Assembly: GCA_037953745.1 (NCBI GenBank)
Contig: JBAKBP010007145.1
Coordinates: 38,822 to 102,821 of the forward strand
Length of the DNA stretch: 64,000 bases
Source of the DNA: Lithodes maja
Taxonomy: Eukaryota > Arthropoda > Malacostraca > Decapoda > Lithodidae
Direction: 5' to 3'
The notes under the pieces are model-generated. The model saw only the letters and a list, made by a program, of their open reading frames with translations, was not told the origin of the DNA and did not search any database. The translations under genes and the position numbers were made by a program. Of the stretch, positions 55,241 through 64,000 are shown one piece after another. The first letter of the stretch is position 1. Each line of letters starts with the position of its first letter.

Positions 55241-55786
55241 CATATATATATATTTTTGTTTTGAGAGTAAGCTAAATTTGTACATTTTTCGATAGAACAT
55301 TTTCTCCGGCGAAGCCGGATTTCTCCATCCAATGCTGGCTCCCTATCGCTCGCCAGGAAGAAATCGACACCTGGATGGGGATAAACGTCTTAAAACAGTA
55401 GACTGAACGGGGCCGAACGGATACAAGGCAAAGAGAGAGCGAGAGAAATAAAACAAAATAAAAAAATGAGGAGAGGGAGAGAAAGAGAAAACAACAAACA
55501 GCAGGTGGGCTCCATGTTTGCGTTACGGCTTAACAATTGAGCCCACCTCGCTTTTTTTAGTTTACTCTTTCTCTCTCTCTCCTCGTTTTTTTTTCTTCTA
55601 TTTCTCTCCCTCTCTTTGCCTTGTATCCGTACGGCCCCGTTCAACCTACTGTTTTAAGACGTTTACCCCAATCCAGGTTTCAATATTTTCCTGGTGAGCG
55701 GTAGCGAGTCAACATATATATTTTTTGTTTTGAGAGCAAGCTAAATTTGTACATTATTTGATAGAAAAATGTCTCCGGCGAAGCAT
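55240..55786. mobile_element. Foldback element with flanking direct repeats
   Basis: Inverted arms of about 180 bp (about 55337-55520 and 55530-55710) share AAACGTCTTAAAACAGTAG, GGGGCCGAACGGATACAAGG and a GA/CT-rich block, and meet in a hairpin with GGTGGGCTC/GAGCCCACC arms. Outside the arms, about 75 bp is repeated directly on both sides (55240-55316 and 55712-55786; GTTTTGAGAG, AAGCTAAATTTGTACAT, TCTCCGGCGAAGC). No coding capacity beyond composition-driven frames. Confidence 0.7.
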
Positions 55787-56479
55787 TGCCAACCTCCGAA
55801 TTAAGGGGAGATGGGTTGTTTTTCTGGTCCCCTTTCTTCCTCATGGTTAACCCCATTAGTTTTCATATTTTATGACGTTCGGCCCATTAGTTTGGCGTGA
55901 TATGCTAATTCCACTGCAATTAGCACATTAGCACATTCACGTTACATTCGCTCAGCTGCGCACATCTCGCCGATCTCGCCGATCTCGCCGACGTATGTGC
56001 GATGCCAACGCCGACGATCGACGATGAATCACAAGAATTTGTGCCTTAAAAAAATACTCTTATCACCTCGCCGAAGTAAACGCCGAACCATCGCTTGGAT
56101 CGCCGAAGACATCGCAGAACATACGGCGAGTATTCTTTCATCCTCACATGATCTCGCAAGAGATTTTTGAAAATGTGACATGCCTCGCAGAGGTCCATCG
56201 GCGAAACATCGCTCACTTCCCCGATAACATCGCCGATGTCAGCGATTGCGTCGCCGACATCGGCGACATCTTCGCTCAGTATAATTTGTCATCTGTTTGT
56301 AACGGTCGAAATCGTGAAGGTCGCACGTATTCTTGCGAATTTGACAAAACGAAGGCATCGGCGACGAAAATCGTGACTTGTCTCACCAGTGGGAAAGGGG
56401 CATAAGGCTCTCAGCCTATGCCCGAGAGGAAGTAAGTTGGAATATAGAAAAAAAAAAAAAAAAAAAAAAGTCAAGGCCA

Positions 56480-57522
56480 CCAGGTTTCTTGGAACACTGG
56501 AACGACCACACGACCACACGACCCCACACGTTGTGTTCCCCCCCACAGTTACAACAGTAAGGCACCACTCTGATGTCATTATTTATTTTGTCTCTACATT
56601 TGGCAGAGGGATGTCCTCTACCACAAAATCTGCACCTTGCATCCGCCTGGCAGGACCAAGCTTTATGGCCCCATCTACTGCAGTTCAGGCATAGGTCGAC
56701 CTGTTCTTTGTATGGGGCTAAATATTTGTTACCTATGCCTGTCACAAATATTTGTTCGGGCATTTCCCCTTTCACAAGCGCTACTATTTGTGATCGGTCT
56801 TCCCCTTTTATTTGATTGCGCTTTGCCCATACAAATCGTGAATCGTCCAGGATATACGTAGGGTCAAGCCACACCAGATAGTTGAATATAATTACCTTCG
56901 TGTATTTCTCGCTGTCGTCAGGAACTTTGAGTGTGACTCCATTGTACCCCTCTGTTGTTAATTACTTCTACTGCTTCTTTGCTCCCCACAGTCAGGTAGG
57001 GTCTGTGTTTTCCTTCCTTGAGAAGTGGTAGGAAGGATTTATGCTCCCTCCATAGCTTGACCGCCCACAGTACTTTCTCTTGGAAGGTAATTTTCAAATC
57101 ATGGGGGAAGAGAAGTCTAGGCCGCTTCCCTGCTTCCCTGCCATATCCTCGGTAGTTCCTGGTCTCACCTCACCCTGTGCTGCCCCCTCTCCTAGCCTCT
57201 CCACGTTCCCATCTCTCTCTTCTCCACGCGCTGCTTCCTCACCCTGCTTCTCTCCACGTGTCGTCACTCTCCTTTCTTCATCATTCGTCTGATTCGCACC
57301 ATTCTTAATTTTCTTACCGTATCTTGCTTCTTCTTCATGGCTGCTCTTGTATTGAACCTCGTTTGGTTTCCCTCTTCTCCGCTTCTCGCTCCTACTAATC
57401 ACTTGGGTGTATGGATCCTGGGTGCACTCCACCTCAGTGTCCGTTTCATAAAAGTCTTTCTCCTGGGTGTTATTGTGCCCTTCTGCTAGCAGAGCACTGG
57501 CTTCCACATTACTATTCTCCAT
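56480..57522 (-). pseudogene. LINE ORF1, N-terminal part with CCHC knuckles
   Basis: It begins at ATG 57522 (MENSNVEASALLAEGHN) with a charged, low-complexity region, then a domain with LKITFQEKVLWAVKLWREHK and WLDPTYILDDSRFVWAKRNQ. Three zinc knuckles follow: CLNCSRWGHKAWSC, CRFCGRGHPSAKC and CCNCGGEHN. This is the nucleic-acid-binding layout of I/Jockey-type ORF1 proteins. Frameshifts fall near 57095 and 56950. It ends at the SINE insertion (56470-56479); the frame then resumes at 50847. Confidence 0.8.
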
Positions 57523-57540
57523 TGTCCCTGTTTAAGGGCA

Positions 57541-58295
57541 AATGGTGTTGGACTAGCGGCAGACAGGCCGCCTGCCCACCTGCAATTTTCACTATTCTCG
57601 GCAATTCAGGAGTCACGGAGAGAGCACTGTACTGTCCCGAGGTCAGAGGTCAACTGAGAGAGAGAGAGGGGGGGGGGGGGGTATAGAAAATAGAGGGGCA
57701 GGGGGGACTGTTTTATGAACCCTTAGCTCTTCCCTTGCCACATTACCAGAGCCAATACATAGGTTCTTACTGCCCGATTGTTACTGTCTCCCGTAGCTTT
57801 ATTTACACCTTCTTTTAAATGTCCTCTTGTCTTCCCAACATCATTTAGTCTACCTCCCTTTTTCTTCTATTTTGTTTTGTTACTCCCTGTTATTTCTTCT
57901 ACCGTATATTCGTTTTTGTTTTACTATATTTAACTGTTTTCTGTGCATGTATGACTTCAGAAGCATTATTGATATCTTTTCTTTTTCCTCTAGTCATCTC
58001 TTTTAACATAATAATTCATTCTGGTTCAGGAGCAATTTATAGCGAGGCCTTCCCAAGTGGTTAAGTGCCCCATTAATTACTCCTTCCATTCGTCTATAAA
58101 TTAGGCTACCATAGCGCAGTTGGAATATATGTACAGTAGCCCAACTAAATTTTGCGACAAAATATCAGGTACGTGGCACCTGTCAGGTTTGCACTCCCGT
58201 CCCGTACCACAGCTAGGGCACACATACACAGTACTCGTGCATGCTGGGCGCTAATGACATTATTGCTATCATTATTTGTTTGTATCATAATAGAA

Positions 58296-58364
<69 letters not shown>

Positions 58365-59379
58365 ATATACAAATATATTTACGCGTGACAAACTACTTTA
58401 TAGATCCATTTCTATACATAACTTAAAATTAATACAATGAGTTGCATAATTGTATTATATAATATAGTATACACTTGTTAGTGATTGTTCTAATCAGAAC
58501 CCCAGCTATTAAACACTATACTTGGTGTTGGTGTAGAAAGTATTCGAGAAACGGGTAGTCAATCTCTACATCTATTGCCTGATCTACTCATATTTATATA
58601 TTTATATATTTATATATATATATATACTGTATATGTATTTTATTTATTTTTATTTGTTTGTACTAAGATGTTATGCGGTCAGGATTAGCGCCAAGTTCGC
58701 TGGCACCGGGTATATATTGTATGAGTTATCCTAAACGTTAAAATGTATTCGATGTTACTACAAAAAATATTAATTTTATACAGCTAAATGACTAGGAGAC
58801 TTAATTTGTCTGGACGTCAATAGCATCTGAGTTGAAGCCAGTCATCTTGGGGGCTAATAAGTGATTGAGGTTTCCGAATGTTTGTGTGCGAACTGTTGTA
58901 TGGATTCTTCCCCTGCCACCTCTTGTTGTGCCTCCTTTCATGTGTTTCTTGTTGATTCTACCTACCCCTTGTGGCAATAAGGGCTGGCTACTGACTAAAT
59001 TACAAACGTCAAATTAAGAGGAGTATGCTGCTGTCACATTTGTTAAATGCTTAATCATCAATCTTGTAATGGAATTTAACCGTGTTGGCTGCGTGTGCCT
59101 CGCTATCTATTAACCTTTCTTTTCCCAAGCATACGAATCGATAAACAAAGACAAAAAAATACCTTCAAAGATATTGACATGTCAGTAAAGTATTTTATAA
59201 ATATCCACATGAAAGATTGCTGATTAAAGAAGCAGCTCATGGAATAGGGCGAACTATATTACGTGAATTAGACCATGGCTAATTAGTGGGAAACAAAAAA
59301 ATTACATTAACAGTAGCCTATACAATCAGATTGGGTGTAGTGAAGGTTGGGATCTAACACGATGGTCAGTTTTAGTTAC
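57541..59379. other. Gap with simple repeats
   Basis: Pyrimidine-rich at first (57700-58020), possibly LINE 5' UTR, with no ORF. A G run lies near 57668-57681. Beyond 58060 it is AT-rich with a CT microsatellite (58298-58360) and (TATATT)n near 58590-58640. No gene recognised. Confidence 0.45.
58298..58360 (+). repeat. (CT)n microsatellite
   Basis: A perfect run of about 31 CT units. Confidence 0.97.
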
Positions 59380-60500
59380 TCAATTGTTCAGCTTTTACAT
59401 TAACGACCTAGCTTGATTTAGGCCTAACTAAAAAGATTGGTAATTGGTCAAATGACACTAAAAATATGTTGAATTATTGATCCTGATAACGATTCATGCT
59501 CTCCAAAAATAATTTGATACCCTACCCGAATGGGCAATACATGCAGTTTAGTGAAAATTGGGAAATCAACAGAAATTTCAGGATATAAATTTAACAATAT
59601 ATACGTACTTTGTCAATAATGATGCGCCAAATATCTCCCGTATGAGGAGATTCAATAGCTCAATGCATTCTTGTGATGTCAGATTACATTACCCATCTCC
59701 TTTACTCAAGGCCAGGGTAGCCAGTAACCACCAGCTATACTGTATGTCAGAACAAAAATATATGATTTGTTCACCAATCTGAGTGGTGACAGGGGCAAGA
59801 CGCAATATCAGTGGTATCTAGATGGCAAAATAACATGGAATTAAGTAACTCAATTATTACACAAGATTTGGAAGTCATCGTCAGTCATGATATGAAACCA
59901 AAAAAACAATGCAACATTGTTTGAAATCAGAGTTTTTAGATAGATATCTAGAAGCGTGAATAACAACAAACGTAATTTTAAAATTCCACCCGTCCTTAGT
60001 AAGGCTTCACATGGATTATTTTTTTAAATTTTGCTCTTCAGTGTCCATAAATTGATTGGAAGTGACGGTACAAAGAAGAATGGCAAAACAATCCAGAATA
60101 ATAGAACATTAGAACATCAATAATATTCTAACGCTAACGACTAAGGCCAAATGACACGGAATTGTAGCCAGAATGGGTCAGAACATTTAACAGAAGTAAA
60201 ACATTATTGAGGTAGTGAATATCATTAAATACATGATATGGTCAGTACAAAAGAAAGGGGACTTGGGAAAACATTAGGTTTGCATAATATTAGAAGTGTA
60301 GAGTAAGAGAGGATATGATACAGATGGTTTAGTTGTAAGTGGGATCCACAAAGACGATGGGGAAAACGGACTGCTGCTCCGTGATAAGCATGCAAAATTT
60401 GGTATATATGTGCAATAGGCTACCGATTGCTACAGTAGGATCAATAACGACAGAAAGCTTAGAAACCTAATTAGATAGGCACATGGCTGTGATGTGCTGA
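59380..60500 (+). pseudogene. CR1/L2-like LINE, heavily decayed
   Basis: Across frames the plus strand still shows the order of an RT C-terminal half: FYINDL (59390), LPEWA (59525), QDLEVIVSHDMKPKKQC (about 59850), a HMDYF...VQRRMAK block (about 60010-60085) and CNRLPIATVGSITTESLE (about 60410). There are many stops and indels. The match is from remembered family motifs and needs a profile search. Confidence 0.5.
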
Positions 60501-60536
60501 TTGTCAATGGGATCCGCCGTGAATGAGCCAGTCCAT

Positions 60537-60566
60537 GGTATAAAGACTAATATTAGTCTTTATACC
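60537..60566. repeat. 30-bp perfect palindrome
   Basis: The sequence is self-complementary over 15+15 bases with no loop, centred on AATATT (arm GGTATAAAGACTAAT). It could be the inner end of a small inverted duplication in the decayed LINE tail. Confidence 0.9.
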
Positions 60567-61236
60567 ACGGGCCAGTCAGCCCATGGAGTCAGTCCTCTGA
60601 AAAAATCCCTCTTTTATGATTTTTGTTTATGTTAATGTTTATGTAGGCCTAGTGGAATCAGGACGCGTATTTGGCAGTTTATTCAGACTAGCATTATACT
60701 ATTATATTCAGACTAGAAAAGGAGACTATTTTATTCAGAGTAGAAAGGGAATATGAAAGTCAAAGGGTAAATATATTTATTGAATCTCATGATAAACTGG
60801 TCTCTCTATTCACCAATGATAGCTTAGGTAAAGCATTATTTATTATATTCGCAAACAAGTTATATGCATTCATTAAGGGGGGAGGGAAGTAAGAGGGGAA
60901 GATCTATCTTATATTGCACAGATAGTGGCGGGCGAGGTGGCGAGGATGAGTTACTAAACCGAACGTGTTTGGTTTTTAGGTAAACAACCGATGGTATAGA
61001 CAGGAGTGGTTAATGTGCATATTATATCAAGTCATGCTAGCTTAATAGTATTTGAACAACATAAGTAAGGAGTTAACTAGTAAGTTAGGGGTATTAGTGG
61101 ATGAGTAATGAAATTAAGAAGTTATATAATGCTCGGTTAACATGAAATTAGCCAAGTGTGATACGATGGAAACTATTACTCTGTATGATGACTATTCTAT
61201 ATATTTTATGCACCATATCAACTAGGACTAACTCAC
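60567..61236. other. AT-rich gap
   Basis: Nothing recognised; partial similarity of CTAGCATTATACTATTATATTCAGACTAG to itself suggests local duplication near 60685-60745. Confidence 0.4.
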
Positions 61237-61599
61237 ATGCTGTGTGTTCCTAGGCCTCCAACAGCGCAGTCTTCGACCCAAAGGTTGAAGAAATTAGGCT
61301 TACATTCGTTAGAGAGACGCAGAGTTAGAGGGGATATGATAGAGGTGTTCAAGTGGGTTAGTGGGATTAACAAAGGGGACATGACAAATGTACTAAAGCT
61401 CAGTGATAGCGAAAGAACTCGTACCAATGGTTTCAAATTAGATAAATTTCGTTTCAGAAAAGATATAGGCAAATATTGGTTTGGTAACAGAGTTGTAGAT
61501 GGGTGGAATGGACTACCAGGTGCTATAGTGGGATTAAAAACGATAGGGAGCTTTAAGATAAAATTGGATAAGCATATGGACGAGAAGGGTTGGGTGTGA
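61237..61599 (+). pseudogene. CR1/L2-like LINE C-terminal fragment
   Basis: The 120 codons hold the C-terminal domain of a CR1/L2-type LINE: QRLKKLGLHSLERRRVRGDM, IEVFKWVSGINKGD, FRFRKDIGKYWFGNRVVDGW, NGLPGAIVGLKTIGSFKIKL, DKHMDEKGW and a stop. Native coding starts at about 61256. The RT core is missing (5' truncation). A 3' UTR (61600-61790) and tandem-repeat tail follow. The frame is intact, so it is younger than the decayed fragment at 59.4-60.5 kb. Confidence 0.75.
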
Positions 61600-61791
61600 A
61601 GGGGGATCAGCAGGGTTGGGCCAATCAGCGCTCTGCAGACCCCCGTAATCCTGCGTTAATCTCTAACCGTTTTGGTAAGATGATCCTTAGGGTATTAGAG
61701 TGTTGAGCCTATAATTGGGCTTTGTAATTGGGGTTGTGTGGGACAGGGATCTGCCTTGCTTAGGCCAATCGGCCTTCTGCAGACTCCCATT

Positions 61792-61815
61792 TTCTTATGT
61801 TCTTATGTTCTTATG
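61792..61815 (+). repeat. LINE 3' tail, TTCTTATG repeats
   Basis: Three TTCTTATG units end the LINE, as is usual for CR1/L2-type elements. Confidence 0.75.
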
Positions 61816-61870
61816 CGTGGTTGAGCTGAAAGTTTTCTTGTCTGAGAAAACAACTCTTGGTTGGGAGAGA

Positions 61871-61951
61871 GGTATCCTGACCAGGATTCGAACCCACTCA
61901 CTCCAGGTATGTTTGGGAGAGTTGGGCACCGTAACCACTCGGCCATGAGCG
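61871..61951 (-). mobile_element. tRNA-like SINE head, Leu/Ser-type
   Basis: On the minus strand it has GCTCATGGCCGAGTGGTTAC (A box, as in class II tRNAs) and GGGTTCGAATCC (B box, complement of 61884-61895). The anticodon arm and acceptor stem do not pair well, so it is a SINE head or pseudogene rather than a working tRNA. Confidence 0.5.
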
Positions 61952-61989
61952 GATATAAAGGAAGCAACCTTTATTCTTATTTGAAGAAC

Positions 61990-62230
61990 CTTCGCCACCT
62001 CGGCTAAGTGATACAATTTTAATCGTCGTGGTACTATTATGGAACCTCTCTGACATTATCAAAACAACTCGTGCCCAATAGTCAATGCCCTGGTCAACAA
62101 ATAATCGAGCGAAATCAAGCCTAGTTTGTTTGTGCCTCTTGGTTAGCTTTGGCTTGACAGCTGGTGATCTATGTTTATAGCCCATCTTCAATCTCTTGCG
62201 TATAGTTTCTGTAGAAGCTTGAAATTGCAA
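61990..62230 (-). pseudogene. Tc1/mariner transposase remnant
   Basis: The minus-strand frame starting at 62230 reads STETIRKRLKMGYKHRSPAV, KPKLTKRHKQTRLDFARLFV and then YWARVVLIMSERFHNSTT. This matches the end of the DNA-binding domain and the first catalytic block of Tc1-type transposases. The expected S/F-DE-S motif reads MSE, so the first catalytic Asp is lost. After about 70 residues similarity ends; neither the rest of the DDE core nor terminal repeats were found. Confidence 0.65.
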
Positions 62231-62269
62231 TGTTGCTTAGCTTCCTAGGCGTTGGAGAACGGATTTTTG

Positions 62270-62528
62270 TTTCTTTTTTCTATGTGATTGAGGGAGGCAA
62301 AAGGCAGAACTGCCTATAGCGAGTGCCTCCCCCATAGTTGAAAGAGTGACAGGGCCCAAATCAAGGGACGTTCGAGCCAAAATGCCTGGACACGCGGAGT
62401 TTGAAGCAATTTAAGTCATAGGAAGAGGGAAAGGCTGATTCTGGGAGAGAGTTCCAGAGCTCAGCTGTTGAGTAGAAGAAAGTTTGAGAGTAACGTTTCG
62501 CTCTTGGGTTGGAGAGTTGCACAGAGTA
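62270..62528 (-). mobile_element. CR1/Jockey-group LINE, 3' stub copy 3
   Basis: About 255 bp nearly identical to 21358-21608: starting TTTCTATGTGATTGAGGGAG and ending at GAGTTGCACAGAGTA. It contains only the 3' UTR and the last codons of the RT protein. The tail side has a short T-rich run (62265-62279). The similarity ends abruptly at 62528, marking a strong 5' truncation. Confidence 0.85.
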
Positions 62529-62809
62529 TACATATACATATACTGTTTAATTTCTTGGTCCTGTTATGACGTGGTTTTCCGCTTAGCTCCACTTCTATGT
62601 CGGTCTGTCAGTTGCCCTTCTTCCCACCTTTTTTTGCCACCGGTAAACGTTCCGACACCCCGCTCTCGCTCATCCCAACCATACTACCACGTTCAGCAAC
62701 CTTAGCAGCCTGATGAACCATGACTTGCTGAATGGATGACTAGGTGTGATGTGAGCAAGAGAGTATTGAGGATATTCTGATCACCTCAGTTTCCAATAAT
62801 TACAGCTTC

Positions 62810-62843
<34 letters not shown>

Positions 62844-63103
62844 GAAAAAAGTTCGACCTGGGAATATATTGCGTGAAGTGTTAATGCATGGTTGGAGTGG
62901 CTGTAGATATGCATGTAATCTGTAATCAGCCAATTGCCGATATCTGGATTTTGAATGTTTGGGTGACCTGTACAGTACCCTTCCAGCTAGTAACAGACCA
63001 CCAACACTAACAAAGACGTCGTAAGTGGCTTCTTATTCCAGAAGCCTATTTATACTGCTATGTCTAAAAAGGCGCATTGTGTAAGAAGAATTGCCCAAAT
63101 GTT
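62529..63103. other. Gap with long T run
   Basis: A 29-base T run at 62812-62840 may be the poly(A) tail of a minus-strand retroposon, but no body was recognised. No gene seen. Confidence 0.4.
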
Positions 63104-63182
63104 TCATTCCCGCCCGGGAATGGAACCCGTGTCCTTTTGGTTGTGAACCAAGTGCGCTAACCAATATGCTACTGACCGACCA
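63104..63182 (-). mobile_element. tRNA-like SINE head
   Basis: The minus strand has TAGCATATTGGTTAGCG (A box) and GGGTTCCATTCCC (B box, complement of 63116-63128) with a plausible anticodon arm, TTGG TTCACAA CCAA. The A-loop and acceptor stem deviate. It is followed on the element's 5' side by a short GT run. Likely a SINE or tRNA pseudogene. Confidence 0.55.
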
Positions 63183-63386
63183 CTGTGTGTGTGTGTAAAA
63201 TTCTGTAAAATAGAACTTAAATTATATACCCGGTAAACTAAATAATGTTTAGTTATACTCCCATATATTTCCATAGTAGACATAATTTCATCGAAGTTAG
63301 ATTCTAAAATCATGATACGGTAACGATAATGTTCTATATTCTAATATTATCTCATATAAACAGTAAGAACTTTAGCTGTATATTAA

Positions 63387-63593
63387 CCCTTTGAATACCA
63401 GCGACGTCTTTTCAATTTTATTCTAGCTATATTTAGACGATATTATGCAGCTTAGGAAGGATCTGTGGTAGTTAAAAGAGTTGGTTGAGATAGTTTGAAG
63501 CCTTATTATGGCTAGAGGTCTTTCCGAAGCTGAATAAAATCGCGTAATAGTTGCTAGAATAGAAAGAAAGGGACGTCGCCGGTACAGTATGGG
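63387..63593. mobile_element. Foldback MITE with TTAA ends, copy 3
   Basis: A 207-bp element flanked by TTAA at 63383-63386 and 63594-63597. Its ends are inverted (CCCTTTGAATACCAGCGACGTC and, from the right, CCCATACTGTACCGGCGACGTC), followed by inverted TTTCAATTTTATTCTAGCTA and AGACGATATTATGCAGC blocks. TTAA ends suggest a piggyBac-type origin. Confidence 0.75.
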
Positions 63594-63719
63594 TTAATAC
63601 ACGTTATTATCATTAATAATATTATCTGATGCAGATGTTGCAAATAGAACTACTCGTATAACCCAGCACTGCAAGATGATGCAGATTATAACATACCTGT
63701 ATTATCTAAAGAGTGTTAA

Positions 63720-63890
63720 CCCCTTGAAGCTCTGATGCGTTTTAGCACTTTATTTTGGCTATCATTAGACGATTTTATGCAGCTTAGGAGGGATCTGTGG
63801 TTATTAAAAGGATAAAGACTGGCTCGATCATCCCTCTGACTTCCATATACCCTTCCTAATCTGAATAAAATTTTCTAATAATCACCATTT
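63720..63890. mobile_element. Foldback MITE, copy 4, right end lost
   Basis: It starts at TTAA (63716-63719) with CCCCTTGAAGCTCTGATGCG and shares TATTTTGGCTATCATTAGAC, GCAGCTTAGGAGGGATCTGT and CCTAATCTGAATAAAATTTT with the other copies. The right terminal repeat and TTAA are not recognisable. Confidence 0.6.
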
Positions 63891-64000
63891 TTTTTCCTGT
63901 CCCCTGTACCCGTATGACTCCAGCGGCTATATTGACATCTTCTTGTATTATTCTTTTGCCTTTTCTTCTATTTAGTCTACCTCCCTCTTGTCTTCCCTGG
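63891..64000. other. Pyrimidine-rich window edge
   Basis: It resembles 57815-57870 in a few blocks (TTTAGTCTACCTCCCT, TCTTGTCTTCCC), possibly the 5' UTR of another I-type LINE continuing past the window. Confidence 0.25.

Larger units (their letters stand above)
51350..56402. mobile_element. 5.05-kb TIR element with GCCGA-rich ends
   Basis: The two ends are inverted copies of about 45 bp with one mismatch, starting TGCCCCTTTCCCACTGGTGA, flanked by TAA duplications (51347-51349 and 56403-56405). The outer 500 bp on each side are GC-rich and carry many CGCCGA/TCGGCG motifs in both orientations. The middle is filled by Harbinger-like copy B, related repeat units and a foldback element, so the original element was probably shorter. 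No transposase was found. The TAA duplication suggests the PIF/Harbinger superfamily. Confidence 0.75.
50858..56469 (+). mobile_element. tRNA-derived SINE with poly(A), split
   Basis: The SINE starts with a tRNA-like head (50863-50940: A-box-like TGGTGGAGTGG, B-box GGGTTCAAATCCC) and ends in 22 A (56448-56469). It is flanked by GTCACGGCCA (50848-50857) and GTCAAGGCCA (56470-56479), a target-site duplication with one mismatch that interrupts the ORF1 of the minus-strand LINE. Without its own insertion (51350-56402) it is about 556 bp. A 123-codon frame (51048-51419) crosses the body into the insertion and is not a gene. Confidence 0.75.
45727..57540 (-). mobile_element. I-type LINE with RNase H, split by nested insertions
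   Basis: The minus-strand element runs from ORF1 start (57522) to beyond the RNase H (46063), with the 3' part reaching about 45.9 kb or the edge of copy A. It consists of 45.9-50.85 kb and 56.47-57.54 kb, about 5.9 kb once the insertions at 50858-56469 and 49078-49556 are discounted. The order CCHC-knuckle ORF1, then APE endonuclease, RT and RNase H in ORF2 is that of I-group LINEs (I, Nimb and relatives). Several stops and frameshifts make it inactive. Confidence 0.85.

Noticed and set aside
58145..58426. Arg/Glu and Leu/Ser repeat frames
   Set aside because: They are translations of the (CT)n microsatellite.
61871..61951. Functional tRNA gene
   Set aside because: A and B boxes are present but the stems do not pair; the same holds for 61-137, 50863-50940 and 63104-63182.

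Overview
This window is eukaryotic, AT-rich and dominated by transposable elements. The mix of BEL/Pao LTR retrotransposons, APE-type LINEs (one with a 2A peptide), RNase-H-bearing I-type LINEs, TTAA- and TWA-targeting DNA transposons, tRNA-derived SINEs and long dinucleotide microsatellites suggests an arthropod, most plausibly a decapod or other malacostracan crustacean. That placement is inference; no single-copy marker was available to confirm it. There are no operons, CRISPR arrays, rRNA genes or prokaryotic genes. The only host coding sequence I can support is one 50-codon first exon (2070-2219, minus strand) of a MARVEL-domain membrane protein; its other exons would lie left of position 1. 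A CpG-rich patch near 37.5 kb may be a second host 5' exon.

Layout. 0-4.7 kb: SINE head, MARVEL exon and its 5' flank, a possible solo LTR. 4.7-6.3 kb: a TIR DNA transposon with internal tandem repeats. 6.4-10.9 kb: a broken minus-strand LINE with a 2A motif, tandem zinc fingers, endonuclease and RT, carrying a 209-bp palindrome. 12.8-20.6 kb: BEL/Pao element 1 (plus), one 1756-codon open frame, with a TTAA-flanked insertion in its 5' LTR. 21.3-25 kb: LINE and gag-like remnants. 25.6-29.6 kb: a very homogeneous 37-bp minisatellite of about 108 copies. 29.8-37.2 kb: BEL/Pao element 2 (minus), same family, broken by two frameshifts. 37.8-40 kb: second copy of the 21-kb LINE family. 40-43.6 kb: small MITEs, dispersed repeats and simple repeats.

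43.6-57.5 kb is the most intricate part. A minus-strand I-type LINE is split by a nested stack: a poly(A) SINE inserted in its ORF1; a 5.05-kb TIR element inserted in that SINE; a 2.7-kb Harbinger-like element inside that; and an (AAC)n-tailed SINE inside the Harbinger-like element. Target-site duplications support each step (10, 3, 3 and 10 bp). A piggyBac-like MITE interrupts the endonuclease of the same LINE, and a second, inverted copy of the Harbinger-like element lies beside its 3' end.

57.5-64 kb: heavily decayed CR1/L2-like LINE tails, a Tc1/mariner transposase remnant, tRNA-like SINE heads and small foldback MITEs.

No gene set here works together as a pathway. The interest lies in the mobile elements and in the order of their insertions, which can be read from target-site duplications and paired LTRs.
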